The notes beneath the pieces are model-generated. The model saw nothing but the letters and a program-made list of their open reading frames with translations, was not told the origin of the DNA and did not search any database. A program made the position numbers and the translations under genes. A stretch of DNA of 64,000 bases. It comes from Photobacterium sanctipauli. GTDB lineage: Bacteria > Pseudomonadota > Gammaproteobacteria > Enterobacterales > Vibrionaceae. Position 1 is the stretch's first letter. Every line of letters begins with the position of its first letter. The stretch spans positions 1 to 64,000 of the forward strand of contig NZ_PYMA01000003.1 of assembly GCF_003026495.1 (NCBI RefSeq), given 5' to 3'. Shown here in pieces: positions 26,695 to 40,855 of the stretch.

Positions 26695-26728
26695 TTTACT
26701 GATTGCTTTCAATCGCTAGGCATTTTCT

Positions 26729-26753
26729 AGGCCACCTTTGGGTGGCCTTTTTT
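26729..26753 (+). terminator. Terminator of add
   Basis: An 8-bp stem (AGGCCACC 26729-26736 with 26741-26748) and six to seven T. Confidence 0.88.
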
Positions 26754-26841
26754 ACCCTTCAAGCACTGGAAAATTGCCCACACACGTCTACAGTAATGTC
26801 TAGTACTATCACCTTATGGCTATGCCATATAAGCCGACATT

Positions 26842-28212
26842 ATGAACACCCAACATGATACGCTTGCCAACCAAATTCAGGGACGAGTGATCGTGCCTGA
26901 TGACGCTGATTATGATGAAGCCCGCCAAGTCTGGAACGCAATGATCGATAAACGTCCGGCGGTTATCGTCAAATGCAGCGACGCTTCCGATGTACTTACT
27001 ACCCTCAACTACGCCAAAACAAACAACCTCGAAGTGACTATACGTGGTGCCGGGCACAACATTGCGGGTAACGCCATTTGCGATAACGGGATCATGATAG
27101 ATCTTTCTGACATGAAGGCTGTCTGCGTTGATCCTGATACCAACCATGCCCATGTCCAACCGGGGGCCACCTTAGGTGACTTAGATGCCGCTACTCAGGC
27201 GCACGGGCTCGCCACACCTGTAGGCATTAACTCAACCACCGGGATTTCAGGGCTCACGCTCGGTGGCGGTTTTGGCTGGCTCACCCGCAAGTACGGCATG
27301 ACAATCGATAATTTAGTTTCTGCCCAAGTGATTACTGCTGATGGACGTCAACTTACCGCTTCTAACTCCGAAAATAGCGACCTGTTCTGGGCCATCCGTG
27401 GTGGCGGGGGGAATTTCGGTATCATTACCGAGTTTGAATTTCAGCTTCACCCTGTTGGACCTGAAGTGCTAGCAGGCTTGATTGTCTTCCCGTTTGATCA
27501 AGCCAAGCAAGTATTGGAACAATACCGCGAGTTTACCAAAACGGCACCTGAAGACTTGAACGTTTGGATCGTCATGCGCCAAGCGCCTCCGCTCCCCTTC
27601 TTACCTGAAGAGGTTCATGGCAAAGAGGTCATTGTTCTGGCCATATTTTATATCGGCGATCTTGCCAAAGGAGAAGCATTACTTGATCCACTACGCCAGT
27701 TTGGCACGCCGCATGGTGAACATGTTGGTGCGCAACCCTATACCGCTTGGCAGCAAGCATTCGACCCGCTCCTTACTGAAGGAATGCGAAACTACTGGAA
27801 GTCACACAACTTCACCGAGCTCCACGATGATGCGCTAGATCTGCTACTGCAATACGCGGGCAACCTTCCTTCGCCACATTGTGAGATATTTGTCGGCCAG
27901 CTGGCTGGCGCAGCCAACAATGTCGCCTCCGATGCCATGGCATACAGTAGCCGGGACGCGAAGTTCGTATTAAATGTGCATGCCCGATGGGAAACCCCGG
28001 CAGAAGACGAAGGTGCCATCAACTGGGCCAGAGATTTCTTTAAAGCAACGACCCCTTATGCCTCAGCCGGTGCTTACGTGAACTTCATGACCGCAGAAGA
28101 AGGCAATCGTGTCACCGCTGCATATGACAGCAATTACCAGCAGTTGGTGGACATCAAGCGGAAGTATGACCCAGACAACCTCTTCCATCACAATCAAAAT
28201 ATAAAACCATAA
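26842..28212 (+). CDS. FAD-binding oxidoreductase, berberine-bridge-enzyme (PCMH/BBE) type
   Basis: A 456-residue soluble flavoprotein. The PCMH FAD domain is seen in VTIRGAGHNIAGNAICDNGIM (His predicted to bind FAD covalently), VQPGATLGDLD, GLTLGGGFGWLTRKYG and LFWAIRGGGGNFGIITEFEF. The C-terminal BBE segment has YDSNYQQLVDIKRKYDPDNLFHHNQNI. The second covalent anchor (Cys in the GLTLGGG region) of bicovalent enzymes is absent. Relatives oxidise sugars, alcohols or secondary metabolites; the substrate is unknown. Transcribed alone. Confidence 0.87.
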   Translation: MNTQHDTLANQIQGRVIVPDDADYDEARQVWNAMIDKRPAVIVKCSDASDVLTTLNYAKTNNLEVTIRGAGHNIAGNAICDNGIMIDLSDMKAVCVDPDTNHAHVQPGATLGDLDAATQAHGLATPVGINSTTGISGLTLGGGFGWLTRKYGMTIDNLVSAQVITADGRQLTASNSENSDLFWAIRGGGGNFGIITEFEFQLHPVGPEVLAGLIVFPFDQAKQVLEQYREFTKTAPEDLNVWIVMRQAPPLPFLPEEVHGKEVIVLAIFYIGDLAKGEALLDPLRQFGTPHGEHVGAQPYTAWQQAFDPLLTEGMRNYWKSHNFTELHDDALDLLLQYAGNLPSPHCEIFVGQLAGAANNVASDAMAYSSRDAKFVLNVHARWETPAEDEGAINWARDFFKATTPYASAGAYVNFMTAEEGNRVTAAYDSNYQQLVDIKRKYDPDNLFHHNQNIKP

Positions 28213-28221
28213 TCCTCACCG

Positions 28222-28247
28222 AAGGCCGTCAATATGACGGCCTTTTA
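28222..28247 (+). terminator. Terminator of the FAD oxidoreductase gene
   Basis: A 10-bp stem (28222-28231 with 28235-28244) followed by a short T-run. Confidence 0.8.
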
Positions 28248-28375
28248 GTTAAGTTTAAAATTACTCCAATAAGTTTTTATCCAGGCCGGTAGTATTCACG
28301 CGAATTATTGCTTTTAAGCCATACATACAAAGTAGTATAATTACTCTAAAAAGCATAATATGCGGATTTAGAATA

Positions 28376-28936
28376 ATGAAAAACAAAGGTTTTACGCTAT
28401 TAGAAATGGTCGTGGTGATCGTCATTTTAGGCATTCTTGCAGTGACAGCCGCACCTCGGTTCCTTAATCTTCAGGATGATGCTCGCGTTGCCGTGTTAGA
28501 AAGCCTGTCAGGCACTATCCTTTCTAGCGCCGAGACTGCCTTTGGCAAGATGGCGATCCACGGTTTGGAGTCCTATGACTATGTCACCAACCAAGATCTG
28601 AACAACCAAAGCGGTATATCTACAGACCTGCCCTTCCCTGGTTGCGAGCAAGGTGCTTCAACATACTGTGTTTTCCGCTACGGCTACCCTGATGCTGATC
28701 CATTGACCATCGGTCACCTTGTCGATGGTATCTACGATGGCACTAACCGTGACTACGACTTTATCTCTCTTTATGGCTACGATGGTGATGAGGACTCGTC
28801 ATATATCGCCCACAAAGACAATGTTATCCGAATTGGCAACAGTGACCGCCTAATCAACAAGAGCTGCTATGTAAAATACACCCCAGCGAAGTTTGATGGC
28901 GACAGTCCAAAAACAGCGGTTATTCCGTGTGCGTGA
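28376..28936 (+). CDS. Type IV pilin/pseudopilin-like protein (MshA-like)
   Basis: A 186-residue prepilin-like protein. The leader is only MKNKG, followed by the canonical FTLLEMVVVIVILGILAV helix with Glu at +5; processing by a prepilin peptidase after Gly is expected. The globular part has four cysteines (GCEQ, YCVF, SCYV, PCA), consistent with the D-region disulfide pattern. No assembly genes are nearby, so it must use a pilus or type II secretion machinery elsewhere. It is like MSHA-type minor pilins, but the exact system is not determined. Confidence 0.8.
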   Translation: MKNKGFTLLEMVVVIVILGILAVTAAPRFLNLQDDARVAVLESLSGTILSSAETAFGKMAIHGLESYDYVTNQDLNNQSGISTDLPFPGCEQGASTYCVFRYGYPDADPLTIGHLVDGIYDGTNRDYDFISLYGYDGDEDSSYIAHKDNVIRIGNSDRLINKSCYVKYTPAKFDGDSPKTAVIPCA

Positions 28937-28960
28937 TAGCTTATTCGCACATTAGCCATC

Positions 28961-28989
28961 AAAAAAGGCCACTTACGTGGCCTTTGCTA
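28961..28989. terminator. Bidirectional terminator between pilin and ygjK
   Basis: A 9-bp stem (28964-28972 with 28977-28985), loop TTAC. On the reverse strand it is followed by six T, so it mainly ends ygjK. Confidence 0.8.
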
Positions 28990-29018
28990 TCAATTACAAC
29001 TAGCTAAATTTATATACG

Positions 29019-32990
<3,972 letters not shown>

Positions 32991-33024
32991 AAAAAAACCG
33001 AGAACAGTTTCCTGCCCTCGGTTT
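32991..33024 (-). terminator. Terminator of the chitinase gene
   Basis: An 8-bp stem (32995-33002 with 33017-33024), a long loop, and seven T on the reverse strand. Confidence 0.75.
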
Positions 33025-33077
33025 CTATTTTTTATATACGCACTCTGACGTATAAATTACGCCTTAATGGCTCAACC

Positions 33078-35945
33078 TTAGTTGTTATCAATTAATTCAT
33101 TGAAGTATTCAACTTGCTCTTGGGTCGTTAGGCTTTCTGTATTTGAACCTAGCGTCCAAATGAAGAAGCCACCATAACCATTTGCTTTTTGCCATTGCGT
33201 ACGCTTGATGTTGTTCTCGCGGGTTTCAACAAAACGGCCATCCGGTCCCCATTGACTGTTAATGGTATTACCTAGCACAACCTTGGTTTTATCACCAACA
33301 TGCTGAGCGTAGTTCGCCATGGCAACGTCATACTTGAAATCCTTACCCGCGTCATAAGCCATTACGTTGAAGAAATCGAACGTATCGCGCGTGTTTTGTA
33401 GTAACGAGATAACTTCACCATGGTGAGCTGAGCGATCGGGTTCTACAAACGAGCAGTTCTCGAACACAGATGGGTTTGAACACTCAACGGGATCAGCACC
33501 AACATGGTAGGTCGTTAATGACAACAGCTTGCTGTTACCAATCTTCTCACGTAGTAGTGCCACCAGCGCTTCTAGATTACGGTTATCTTGCTCTGAAATA
33601 CGTACTGTTCGCTCAAAGTCGAAGTCGATGCCGTCAATCGTTGCATAACCTGCTAACTGGTAGGCACTGTAATCACAGTCACCTGCCCAATCAAACGCAA
33701 GACACTCACCCACCATTTCCTCTGGCTTAAGGTTCTTTTTGTACACCGGGTAAGGCGTATTTAAGATGGTCAGCAACTCTTCAACAATGGCTTCACGCTG
33801 GGCTTCTGTCCCCATATGAGTCCACATGCTGTCATAGGTTGCACCACCCATGGCGATCATCATCGCCTTGTGCGGTTGCTCATGCTTGAGTTGGGTCCAC
33901 GATAGGTACTGCGGTGCGATCCAGTGGGAATCATAGTCAGGAGTGATCATGTCATCAGACACAGTAACCTTACCTGATGCATCCCACTTACCAAATGATA
34001 GGAAGTAACCATCACCCTTGGAGTTTTGTAGCTCCTCGATATCCGTAATTCCCCACGATGTTAGGTAGGTAATCGAACGGTCTGGGTTATCACCAAGTTC
34101 AGGTGATGAGGCCGATTCCTTAACTTCAATTTGTGATGGTGCTGAGGTTTGCTGCTGCCCTTCCGAGTTGAAGGCAATTGCCGTGATCACATGCTCACCC
34201 ACTTGGGCACCATTCCACTGATACTCAAACGGCGCTTGCGACACCTCTTCCAACACTTCGCCATTTAGCAAGAACTGTACTTTAGTGATATGACCTTCAA
34301 AGGATTTCGCTTCCGCCGCCAAACGGATACTGCGGCCTTGGTAGAAAGTCGAGCCATTAGTTGGCGCAGTCAGGCTGACAACAACATCCAGATCTGTCAC
34401 CGCTAAAGTGATCGGAGATGTTTCAGAAGACCCCTCTTGATCGTTGTGCGCCACCGCAGTCAGGTTATAGACACCCTCAGTTTGTGCAGGAACAACAATG
34501 TGGTATTCACTGCCATTTGTTGGCTCTGTTGATGAGGCAACAACCTCATCATTCAGCTCAACGTCCACGCGAGTGACGGTTGCTTCATCATCCGCCGCGT
34601 TGACGATAACAGGAATCGCCTCACCTGGGCGGAATCGATCACCATTGCCCGGTGAAACAAGGTCTACTTCAGGTACTGGTGTAGGGTCACATTCACCATC
34701 CTCATTCCACGCATCTTTCCAAGCATCAGGGTAGTCAGGATGACCCGTACCCGGCGCCCATACAGGATCGCCACACCACCCAAAGACCTTACAGGTGTAA
34801 ATAAACCCAACATTGGTGACCTGATCACCCACTTGATAAGGAGTGCCGTCTTGGTATTGTGGAACGTCACCACACTGGTTGCCAGAGTCTTTCGTGACGG
34901 TAATGTTGACTTTTGCATTGCCTGTCAACGATTGTTCATCGGTAGCAACTGCCTCAAGTTCTACACTACCGGTCACACTTGGCTGCCAATCACATGAAAA
35001 ATCAGTGGTCGTAGTCGCGTCAATCACACACACTTCTTGGTTATTGGCAGTGACCTTAATTGATGCCAAATCATCATCAGCATCTGTTGCGTTCAGTAAG
35101 ATATTGACCGTTTCTGACTGTTTGAACGATTCACCATTTTCAGGTGTCAAAAAGTCCACTTCAGGTGGTTGAAACTCGTTCGAGTCATTGAAAATTTCCA
35201 CGGAAGCACTGTCTGCTTTCAGCCTTTCACCCGCTTCATCAAACAAAATGACTTCAATTAAGCCGGTACCAAGCTGAGATGGTGTCCAAGCCATTGCATA
35301 GTCAGTTTGATCTTCCTGAACTGGCTGAGAGCCGACTTTTTCATTAAATGCCCAAAACTCAATTTGATGAGCATCGTCGCCTTCAACACTGGCAACAATG
35401 TCAATTTGCTGGTCGAGTTCAAGCCTGTCACCATCACGTGGCGACAATAATGAAATGTCACCGTTAGGCGGTAACTCCCCTCCCTCACCATTAAATGTCA
35501 CGCTCTGTTCAAATGCTTCAAGGTCGGCAACCATGCCGCCAAAGCTGACAGAGATAATAAAGTCATCCCCCGGCGATAAAATGGAGTTAGCCCAGTCTTG
35601 TTGCGGAAATTCAAAAGTGAGCGTGTGCAACACTTTTCCATCTGACGTTGGTGTATGAACAAGGCTCAATGTTGGGTACGCCAGTGCTGCTGATGACCAA
35701 TTAATGTCGCTGGCGGCCGTGTCTAATACGAACGCTAAAGTCGATTGGTGAACATCAACTTGTTCAGTATCCGCATTGGCAACATTGATACGATACGTAC
35801 TCCAATGCTGTCCCTCGCTCTGCGGAGTGACACCGATATCAACGTTACTCGCGATAGCCATCCCCATCGGAGATAGCATTAGCCCTGCTGCAATCAATGC
35901 ACCAGTGACCTTATTAACACGTTTAGTAAATAATGGTAAACGCAT
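33078..35945 (-). CDS. Secreted modular GH18 chitinase with chitin-binding module
   Basis: A 955-residue secreted enzyme. Order: signal peptide (1-33), a CBM2-like or carbohydrate-binding-like beta domain (about 34-150), Ig/PKD-type domains with DLLSPRDGD, DFLTPENGE, DLVSPGNGD and SLTAPTNGS starts, a CBM5/12-type chitin-binding module (about 356-420; CGDVPQYQDGTPYQVGDQV and WCGDPVWAPG), then the GH18 barrel with the catalytic DGIDFDFE motif (DxxDxDxE, about 768-775), MAYDAGKDF and GGFFIWTLG. It cuts chitin beta-1,4 bonds outside the cell, like Vibrio exochitinases. It is transcribed alone; 742 bases upstream are non-coding and could hold regulation by chitin sensing. Confidence 0.9.
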   Translation of the reverse strand: MRLPLFTKRVNKVTGALIAAGLMLSPMGMAIASNVDIGVTPQSEGQHWSTYRINVANADTEQVDVHQSTLAFVLDTAASDINWSSAALAYPTLSLVHTPTSDGKVLHTLTFEFPQQDWANSILSPGDDFIISVSFGGMVADLEAFEQSVTFNGEGGELPPNGDISLLSPRDGDRLELDQQIDIVASVEGDDAHQIEFWAFNEKVGSQPVQEDQTDYAMAWTPSQLGTGLIEVILFDEAGERLKADSASVEIFNDSNEFQPPEVDFLTPENGESFKQSETVNILLNATDADDDLASIKVTANNQEVCVIDATTTTDFSCDWQPSVTGSVELEAVATDEQSLTGNAKVNITVTKDSGNQCGDVPQYQDGTPYQVGDQVTNVGFIYTCKVFGWCGDPVWAPGTGHPDYPDAWKDAWNEDGECDPTPVPEVDLVSPGNGDRFRPGEAIPVIVNAADDEATVTRVDVELNDEVVASSTEPTNGSEYHIVVPAQTEGVYNLTAVAHNDQEGSSETSPITLAVTDLDVVVSLTAPTNGSTFYQGRSIRLAAEAKSFEGHITKVQFLLNGEVLEEVSQAPFEYQWNGAQVGEHVITAIAFNSEGQQQTSAPSQIEVKESASSPELGDNPDRSITYLTSWGITDIEELQNSKGDGYFLSFGKWDASGKVTVSDDMITPDYDSHWIAPQYLSWTQLKHEQPHKAMMIAMGGATYDSMWTHMGTEAQREAIVEELLTILNTPYPVYKKNLKPEEMVGECLAFDWAGDCDYSAYQLAGYATIDGIDFDFERTVRISEQDNRNLEALVALLREKIGNSKLLSLTTYHVGADPVECSNPSVFENCSFVEPDRSAHHGEVISLLQNTRDTFDFFNVMAYDAGKDFKYDVAMANYAQHVGDKTKVVLGNTINSQWGPDGRFVETRENNIKRTQWQKANGYGGFFIWTLGSNTESLTTQEQVEYFNELIDNN

Positions 35946-36687
35946 GGTTTTTCCCTACTATTATTTTATTAGGATTGGGTTATGTTTCGAAGAGAAAGCC
36001 AACTGACAGTGATCCAATAAACAACTGAGCCGTGAAATTAAATTTGAGATTGAAATGGGTATACAAAATATACTTACTCGTCTAATTCACAAGTCAGCAT
36101 AGATAACTTTCAACACCTCTAAGAAACCAAGACATAATATCCAAGTTTCTAGACACATAAAGTAGATTGCATTGGAGTAAGATCACACAACTGAAAACTT
36201 ATTTGAATTTTAAGGCATAAATAATTTCAAATAACTTCCCACTTTTTAAATTAAGCCCTCTTGTTTCATATAACCCATTGATAAATAAGAACCACACATA
36301 AAACACAACAGGTCAGACCTTAAAGTTCACAGCCCATAAAATTAACAAATATTATTTAGAACAAGGATCACACTAACCATAAGATATTCAGTTAACCTCT
36401 GGTCACCATCAATTTTTCGCATTAATAAAACCAATTAACCAAGCACGGTTTATAAAAATATCATCATTTAATATATTTCACCATGAGCATAGCAATATTA
36501 CTTTTGATAACATTCACCGCTCAGCTCAGCTTAATTTTCATTATCATTGCCCATTAAATAGCCTTTCGCTTAAATCCCTTTTCTTAATAATTGATAGGTT
36601 TCACCTACTGAATCTATTCGCCATATCCATTTCAGCTTTTCCCCTGCACTCGGTAGTCTATTCCGGTAACGAAATTCTGAGGTCAAT
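35946..36687. other. 742-base AT-rich region between chitinase and patatin genes
   Basis: Divergent promoters for the chitinase (left) and patatin gene (right) must lie here. I see no gene, tRNA or strong hairpin. GATCACAC appears twice (36180-36188 and 36366-36374), compatible with CRP half-sites but without good second halves. Confidence 0.5.
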
Positions 36688-37614
36688 ATGTCTGTACAAA
36701 ACCAACCTGAAGCAAATCAATTTTCTAACCAAAGCCCAAACAGTTGCCAGCGCGCATTGATTGTGGAAGGTGGTGCAATGCGTGGGATCTTCGCCAGCGG
36801 CGTTCTTGATGCGTTCATGGCGCAAGATTTCAAACCCTATGATTTTGCCATTGGCGTTTCTGCTGGCGCATCCAATCTGGTCGGTTACTTAGCGGATTCC
36901 CCCAAGCGTAGCTATCACGTCATTACTGAGCTAGCAACCAGCAAAGATTTTTATAACCCAACCCGTTTTGTTAAAGGCGGTGATTTAGTCGATGTTGAAT
37001 GGTTATGGCATCAATCGAACCAACAATTTCCGGTGGATAAGAAAAAGTTTTATTCTTCAATGCCATTTTGGGCCGCCGTTACCAACATTGAAACGGGGAA
37101 AGCGGATTATTACCGCATTGATGAGCACAACGCTGACAATGCCATGGTGGCAACAGCTGCCCTGCCTATCGCCTTTAAATCCACGCCCTGCTTTTCTGGC
37201 GGGTGCTTTACCGATGGCGGTGTTGCCGATTCAATTCCTGTAAAAGAGGCCTATCGACGCGGGGCGCGTGATATTACGGTAATTCTGTCTCACCCCCTGA
37301 ATTACCAGAAGAGCGAATCGAAAACACCTTGGCTTGTTAAAAAGCTACTCGCGAGAACGCCCGGCTTAGCAGATGCCATGCTTGAGCGAAGTAAAACCTA
37401 TAACGAAGCGTTGGCATTTATTCGCAATCCACCCAGCGATGCAACCATCAAGGTTATTGCCCCGCCAGAAGACTTCCCGGTTAAACGCCTTACAATGAAG
37501 AAAGCCCTGCTAAACCAAGGCTATGAAATGGGAATCAACGCCGGTCGTGACCATATCAATAACCTTAACGGCTTTGCTGGACTTACCGACGAAAATTGTC
37601 ACTTCTGTATTTAG
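36688..37614 (+). CDS. Patatin-like phospholipase family protein
   Basis: A 308-residue patatin protein: oxyanion hole GGAMRGIFASG, nucleophile elbow GVSAGAS (GxSxG, Ser about residue 61) and catalytic Asp in DGGVADS. It most resembles YjjU-type bacterial patatins. It has no signal peptide. The last base overlaps the stop of the convergent yegW gene by four bases. Expected to hydrolyse phospholipids or acyl esters. Confidence 0.9.
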   Translation: MSVQNQPEANQFSNQSPNSCQRALIVEGGAMRGIFASGVLDAFMAQDFKPYDFAIGVSAGASNLVGYLADSPKRSYHVITELATSKDFYNPTRFVKGGDLVDVEWLWHQSNQQFPVDKKKFYSSMPFWAAVTNIETGKADYYRIDEHNADNAMVATAALPIAFKSTPCFSGGCFTDGGVADSIPVKEAYRRGARDITVILSHPLNYQKSESKTPWLVKKLLARTPGLADAMLERSKTYNEALAFIRNPPSDATIKVIAPPEDFPVKRLTMKKALLNQGYEMGINAGRDHINNLNGFAGLTDENCHFCI

Positions 37615-38354
37615 TTTTCGGCAACAAACACGTACATGTCACCACGGCAGTAGTTAACGCTGTATTCCATCACCTGCCCGGTGACATCGTAGGCTGCTTG
37701 CTTGATAACAAGCACAGGTACGGTTGATTTCAACCCGAGATGCTCAAGGAACTCATCGGTAGGAAGCTGGGCGCTAACCCTGCTCTTGGTTCGGGTCAGG
37801 GTGATATTTTGGCTTTGGAAGTATTCATACAACGACATCTGAATGTCATCGGCATCGCCAATCAAATGGGCCGGGACGTAAGACTCTTCGATAGAAACCG
37901 GCTGATCATCAATGTAGCGAATACGCTTTAGCAAAAAGACTTCGTCGCCGGCACTGATATCCAGTTGGCTGGCGACATCATCATTGCATGGCACCACTTC
38001 TTTTTTGATCCACAAGGTATCAGGCCGCTTACCCTTCAACACCACTTGCTGGGAAAAGCCCTTTGGCTCTTTCAATGAATATTCAAGGGTATCGCTTACC
38101 ATGGTGCCACATCCCCGAGAACGAACAATTACGCCATCTTTATCAAGCACATCAAGGGCTTTGCGCACGGTGATGCGAGAAATACCAAGCATTTCGCTCA
38201 GCTCACGCTCGGTCGGAAGAAAGTCGCCTCCCACCAAAAGTTTTTGCTGAATCGCCTGTTTTACTGACTCAGCAACTTTCACGTACAGCGGCGATTTATC
38301 CTTTTGCTCTAAACGCGCTTTAATCAGCTTAATCAAGTTATTGTAATCGTTCAT
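37611..38354 (-). CDS. yegW: GntR/UtrA regulator, YegW-like
   Basis: A 247-residue HutC-type regulator very similar to E. coli YegW (248 aa): winged HTH (DFLPTERELSEMLGISRITVRKALDVL) and UtrA ligand domain (GFSQQVVLKGKRPDTLW, VFLLKRIRYIDDQPVSIEES). It follows the OFA transporter by four bases. It likely represses the yegTUV genes upstream. The predicted UtrA effector (nucleoside or sugar phosphate) is not known. Confidence 0.9.
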   Translation of the reverse strand: MNDYNNLIKLIKARLEQKDKSPLYVKVAESVKQAIQQKLLVGGDFLPTERELSEMLGISRITVRKALDVLDKDGVIVRSRGCGTMVSDTLEYSLKEPKGFSQQVVLKGKRPDTLWIKKEVVPCNDDVASQLDISAGDEVFLLKRIRYIDDQPVSIEESYVPAHLIGDADDIQMSLYEYFQSQNITLTRTKSRVSAQLPTDEFLEHLGLKSTVPVLVIKQAAYDVTGQVMEYSVNYCRGDMYVFVAEN

Positions 38355-38358
38355 CTAT

Positions 38359-39630
38359 TCATGCTTTGTTGGGTACTGGCTTGATTATACCCAAGCGGAT
38401 TGGCTGTAGCCATAGGGCAAGGCCAACAGTAATAGCCATTAGCACGGCACAAATCTGATAGGCAAAGGCATAACTGCCCGTGCTATCGACAACCACTGCC
38501 GCAAGTACAGGGCCGATGAAACCACCTGCTCCCCACGCGGTATACAACACCCCGTAGTTGGCACCGTAGTTTTTCAAACCGTAGAAACTCGCCATAATCG
38601 AAGGGAAAACCGCCAGCAAAGCACCATAGCCAATACCCGCCGCACCCGCGCCGAGGATCAACCAGAAACTGTTATCGTAACCGGCAAAAAACAGCATGTT
38701 GACCCCTTGCAAGGCAAACGCCAACGTCAAGGTTCGTACTCCGCCGATTTTATCTGACAGCAAGCCTGTCGCAAGGCGCCCGCCTGAATTGAATAATGCC
38801 AGTGCCACCACCAAATAGGCAGCATCTGAAATACCAGCCTGCACTGAGGCTATCGACGTGATATTGGCGATCACCATTAAGCCCGCCGCCGAAGAGAAGG
38901 CATACATCAACCACAGAACATAAAACTCACGCTTTTTCACCATCTCTTGCCATGGCACATCTTTGGCTGGTTTCACCGCAGACGATTGAGCCGTATTACC
39001 TGTTTCATTAGTTTGACCGTCCGCTGTTGATTCACCTTCCCCATTCATACCCGGTGTAAATCCTTTCGGTGGATTATCAATAGTGCACGCCAGCGGATAT
39101 GCGATAACAAGCAGGGCAATACCTAAAATTAAGAAACTTTGGCTGATACCATACTGCGCGATCAAGAAGGTCACCAGTGGCGCCAAGTAAATCGACGCTA
39201 AGCCAAACGCGGTCGCAATAATGCCATTAACCATGCCTTTTTTGGAAGGGTGAAACCACTTCATGGCAACAGGGTTTAGACAAGCATAGCCAAAACCGAT
39301 ACCGCAGCCGGTCAACACGCCAAACGTAATGCTCAGAACAACGGGCGATAAGGTAATTGACGATAGCAACATCCCCACACCAGCCAGCAATGTGCCTGCC
39401 ATCAAAACTTTGCGCGGCCCGATCTTGTCTTGGATAACACCCGCAAACAGCACTGCAAACGACAACACCACGATCGACAAGGTATAGGGAAACGATGCCT
39501 GCGCATTGCTCCAGCCCTGCTCAACCACCAGCGCATTCTTAAACACGCTCCACGCGTACAAAATACCGATACACAAATTTATGCCGCAACTCGCCATCAA
39601 TATACGAACGGCTTTTGTTTTTAAATTCAT
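38359..39630 (-). CDS. MFS transporter, oxalate/formate antiporter (OFA) family
   Basis: A 423-residue 12-TM transporter: the first half runs GINLCIGILYAWSVFKNALVV...FSFPYTLSIVVLSFAVLFAGVIQDKIGPRKV-like, with the family's conserved Asp-Lys-Ile-Gly-Pro-Arg loop, then a hydrophilic loop of about 45 residues rich in Asn, Gly and Thr (about 195-245), and a second six-helix half with GGRLATGLLSDKIG. OFA members exchange carboxylates such as oxalate and formate. It is not part of the E. coli yegTUVW set, and stands between yegV and yegW here. Operon with yegW. Confidence 0.85.
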   Translation of the reverse strand: MNLKTKAVRILMASCGINLCIGILYAWSVFKNALVVEQGWSNAQASFPYTLSIVVLSFAVLFAGVIQDKIGPRKVLMAGTLLAGVGMLLSSITLSPVVLSITFGVLTGCGIGFGYACLNPVAMKWFHPSKKGMVNGIIATAFGLASIYLAPLVTFLIAQYGISQSFLILGIALLVIAYPLACTIDNPPKGFTPGMNGEGESTADGQTNETGNTAQSSAVKPAKDVPWQEMVKKREFYVLWLMYAFSSAAGLMVIANITSIASVQAGISDAAYLVVALALFNSGGRLATGLLSDKIGGVRTLTLAFALQGVNMLFFAGYDNSFWLILGAGAAGIGYGALLAVFPSIMASFYGLKNYGANYGVLYTAWGAGGFIGPVLAAVVVDSTGSYAFAYQICAVLMAITVGLALWLQPIRLGIIKPVPNKA

Positions 39631-39765
39631 AGCTCAATCAATTTAGTTCAATCAATTTATTCGTTATCAGAAGACACAACTGCCCCGGCGATGGAATGTT
39701 TAAACCCAGGTAAAGTAGTTACACCCAATTGCCTCTTCAAATAAGGAACATTTATTAGGAAGGAA

Positions 39766-39794
39766 AATAAGAGAAGCAAGGCGCTTGCTTCTCT
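39766..39794 (-). terminator. Inverted-repeat terminator after yegV
   Basis: An 11-bp stem (39770-39780 with 39784-39794) with TTATTTT on the reverse strand. It separates yegTUV from the OFA-yegW pair. Positions 39631-39765 hold no gene. Confidence 0.6.
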
Positions 39795-39901
39795 ATCTGA
39801 TTTATTGCTTATCTGCTGGTTATTTACCCTGCTTGGCATTAACCAAGGCTAGGTGAATGCCATGTATCACTTCGGGTATAGCTCCGGGTATAAGCCCGCT
39901 A

Positions 39902-40855
39902 TTAATAACGCTTCAAGTAATCAGCCATTTCATTCTGGCTCGGTGCACAATCACCGCCTTGGTGACTAACCACAAACGATGCGACAGCATTACCCAATAG
40001 CACGGCATCCGGTAGTTCCCAACCCGCGGCTAATCCAGCCAAAACGCCACCAGCATGGGAGTCTCCTGCCCCAATGGTATCAACCACATTGGCTTTAAAC
40101 GGAGATACATTGCCCGACGCATTGGCATCGGCAAACAAGGCACCATCGCTATCGATGCGAAGGATCAGCGGGCATTGGTATTTGTCAAACCAGCTTTCAC
40201 AGAACGCCTGAGCGGATGTCATGCCAAGCACTTCCGCTTCTTGGCGGTTAAGCGAAACAATTGGCTTTAGGGCCAGCAAACGTGAGAACAGCTGTGGCGG
40301 TATGTCGGCGATACGCGGGCCGAAATCAACAAAGACATCAACGGTCGATGGCTGAGATTCCAGCCAAGCAACCAATGTTTTACCCGACTCCGAAGCCAGC
40401 TGGTAGCCCGACATGTACACCAAGGCATCATCGGCTAGCTCAATACCGGCAAGCAAGTTCTCGTCCCAGTCGTTTTCAACGCCGCTTACTGATATAAACG
40501 TACGCTCACCGTCTGGTTCAACCAAGGCCATACACCAACCGTTATCACCACGCTCGTTGCGGAAATCGCTGACAATCCCCTTCTCTGCAATGGTGGTTTC
40601 GATTAGGCTTGCCCAATTACCTTTACCGATTGGCAATGCGTTCAATGACTCAATCCCCAATCGCTTCAAGGTGATCGCGATGTTAAGCGCGCAACCACCA
40701 ACATGAATACCTTTTTCCGCAACTTCAATATCGCCGCCACGGCTTGGCAGCATTGGGGTATCCACCACAATATCAACCACTGCGGCACCGACTACGCAAA
40801 CTTGGCGTTGGTTGCTCAGGGTCGGAACTAATTGCAATAGGGCGTTATGAGGCAT
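39902..40855 (-). CDS. yegV: PfkB-family carbohydrate kinase, YegV-like
   Basis: A 317-residue ribokinase-type kinase: signature VGGCALNIAITLKRLGIES near the N-terminus and the ATP/anion-hole motif NVVDTIGAGDSHAGGVLAGL (catalytic Asp in GAGDS) near the C-terminus. It is like E. coli YegV. Its ATG at 40855 (AAGGAG seven bases ahead) overlaps the end of yegU by 11 bases, so the two are coupled. It should phosphorylate the sugar or nucleoside product of the YegT/YegU pathway; the actual substrate has not been shown. Confidence 0.9.
   Translation of the reverse strand: MPHNALLQLVPTLSNQRQVCVVGAAVVDIVVDTPMLPSRGGDIEVAEKGIHVGGCALNIAITLKRLGIESLNALPIGKGNWASLIETTIAEKGIVSDFRNERGDNGWCMALVEPDGERTFISVSGVENDWDENLLAGIELADDALVYMSGYQLASESGKTLVAWLESQPSTVDVFVDFGPRIADIPPQLFSRLLALKPIVSLNRQEAEVLGMTSAQAFCESWFDKYQCPLILRIDSDGALFADANASGNVSPFKANVVDTIGAGDSHAGGVLAGLAAGWELPDAVLLGNAVASFVVSHQGGDCAPSQNEMADYLKRY

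Noticed and set aside
36180..36374. GATCACAC repeats as CRP sites before the chitinase and patatin genes
   Set aside because: Only half-sites are present; no symmetrical second half at six-base spacing could be seen.
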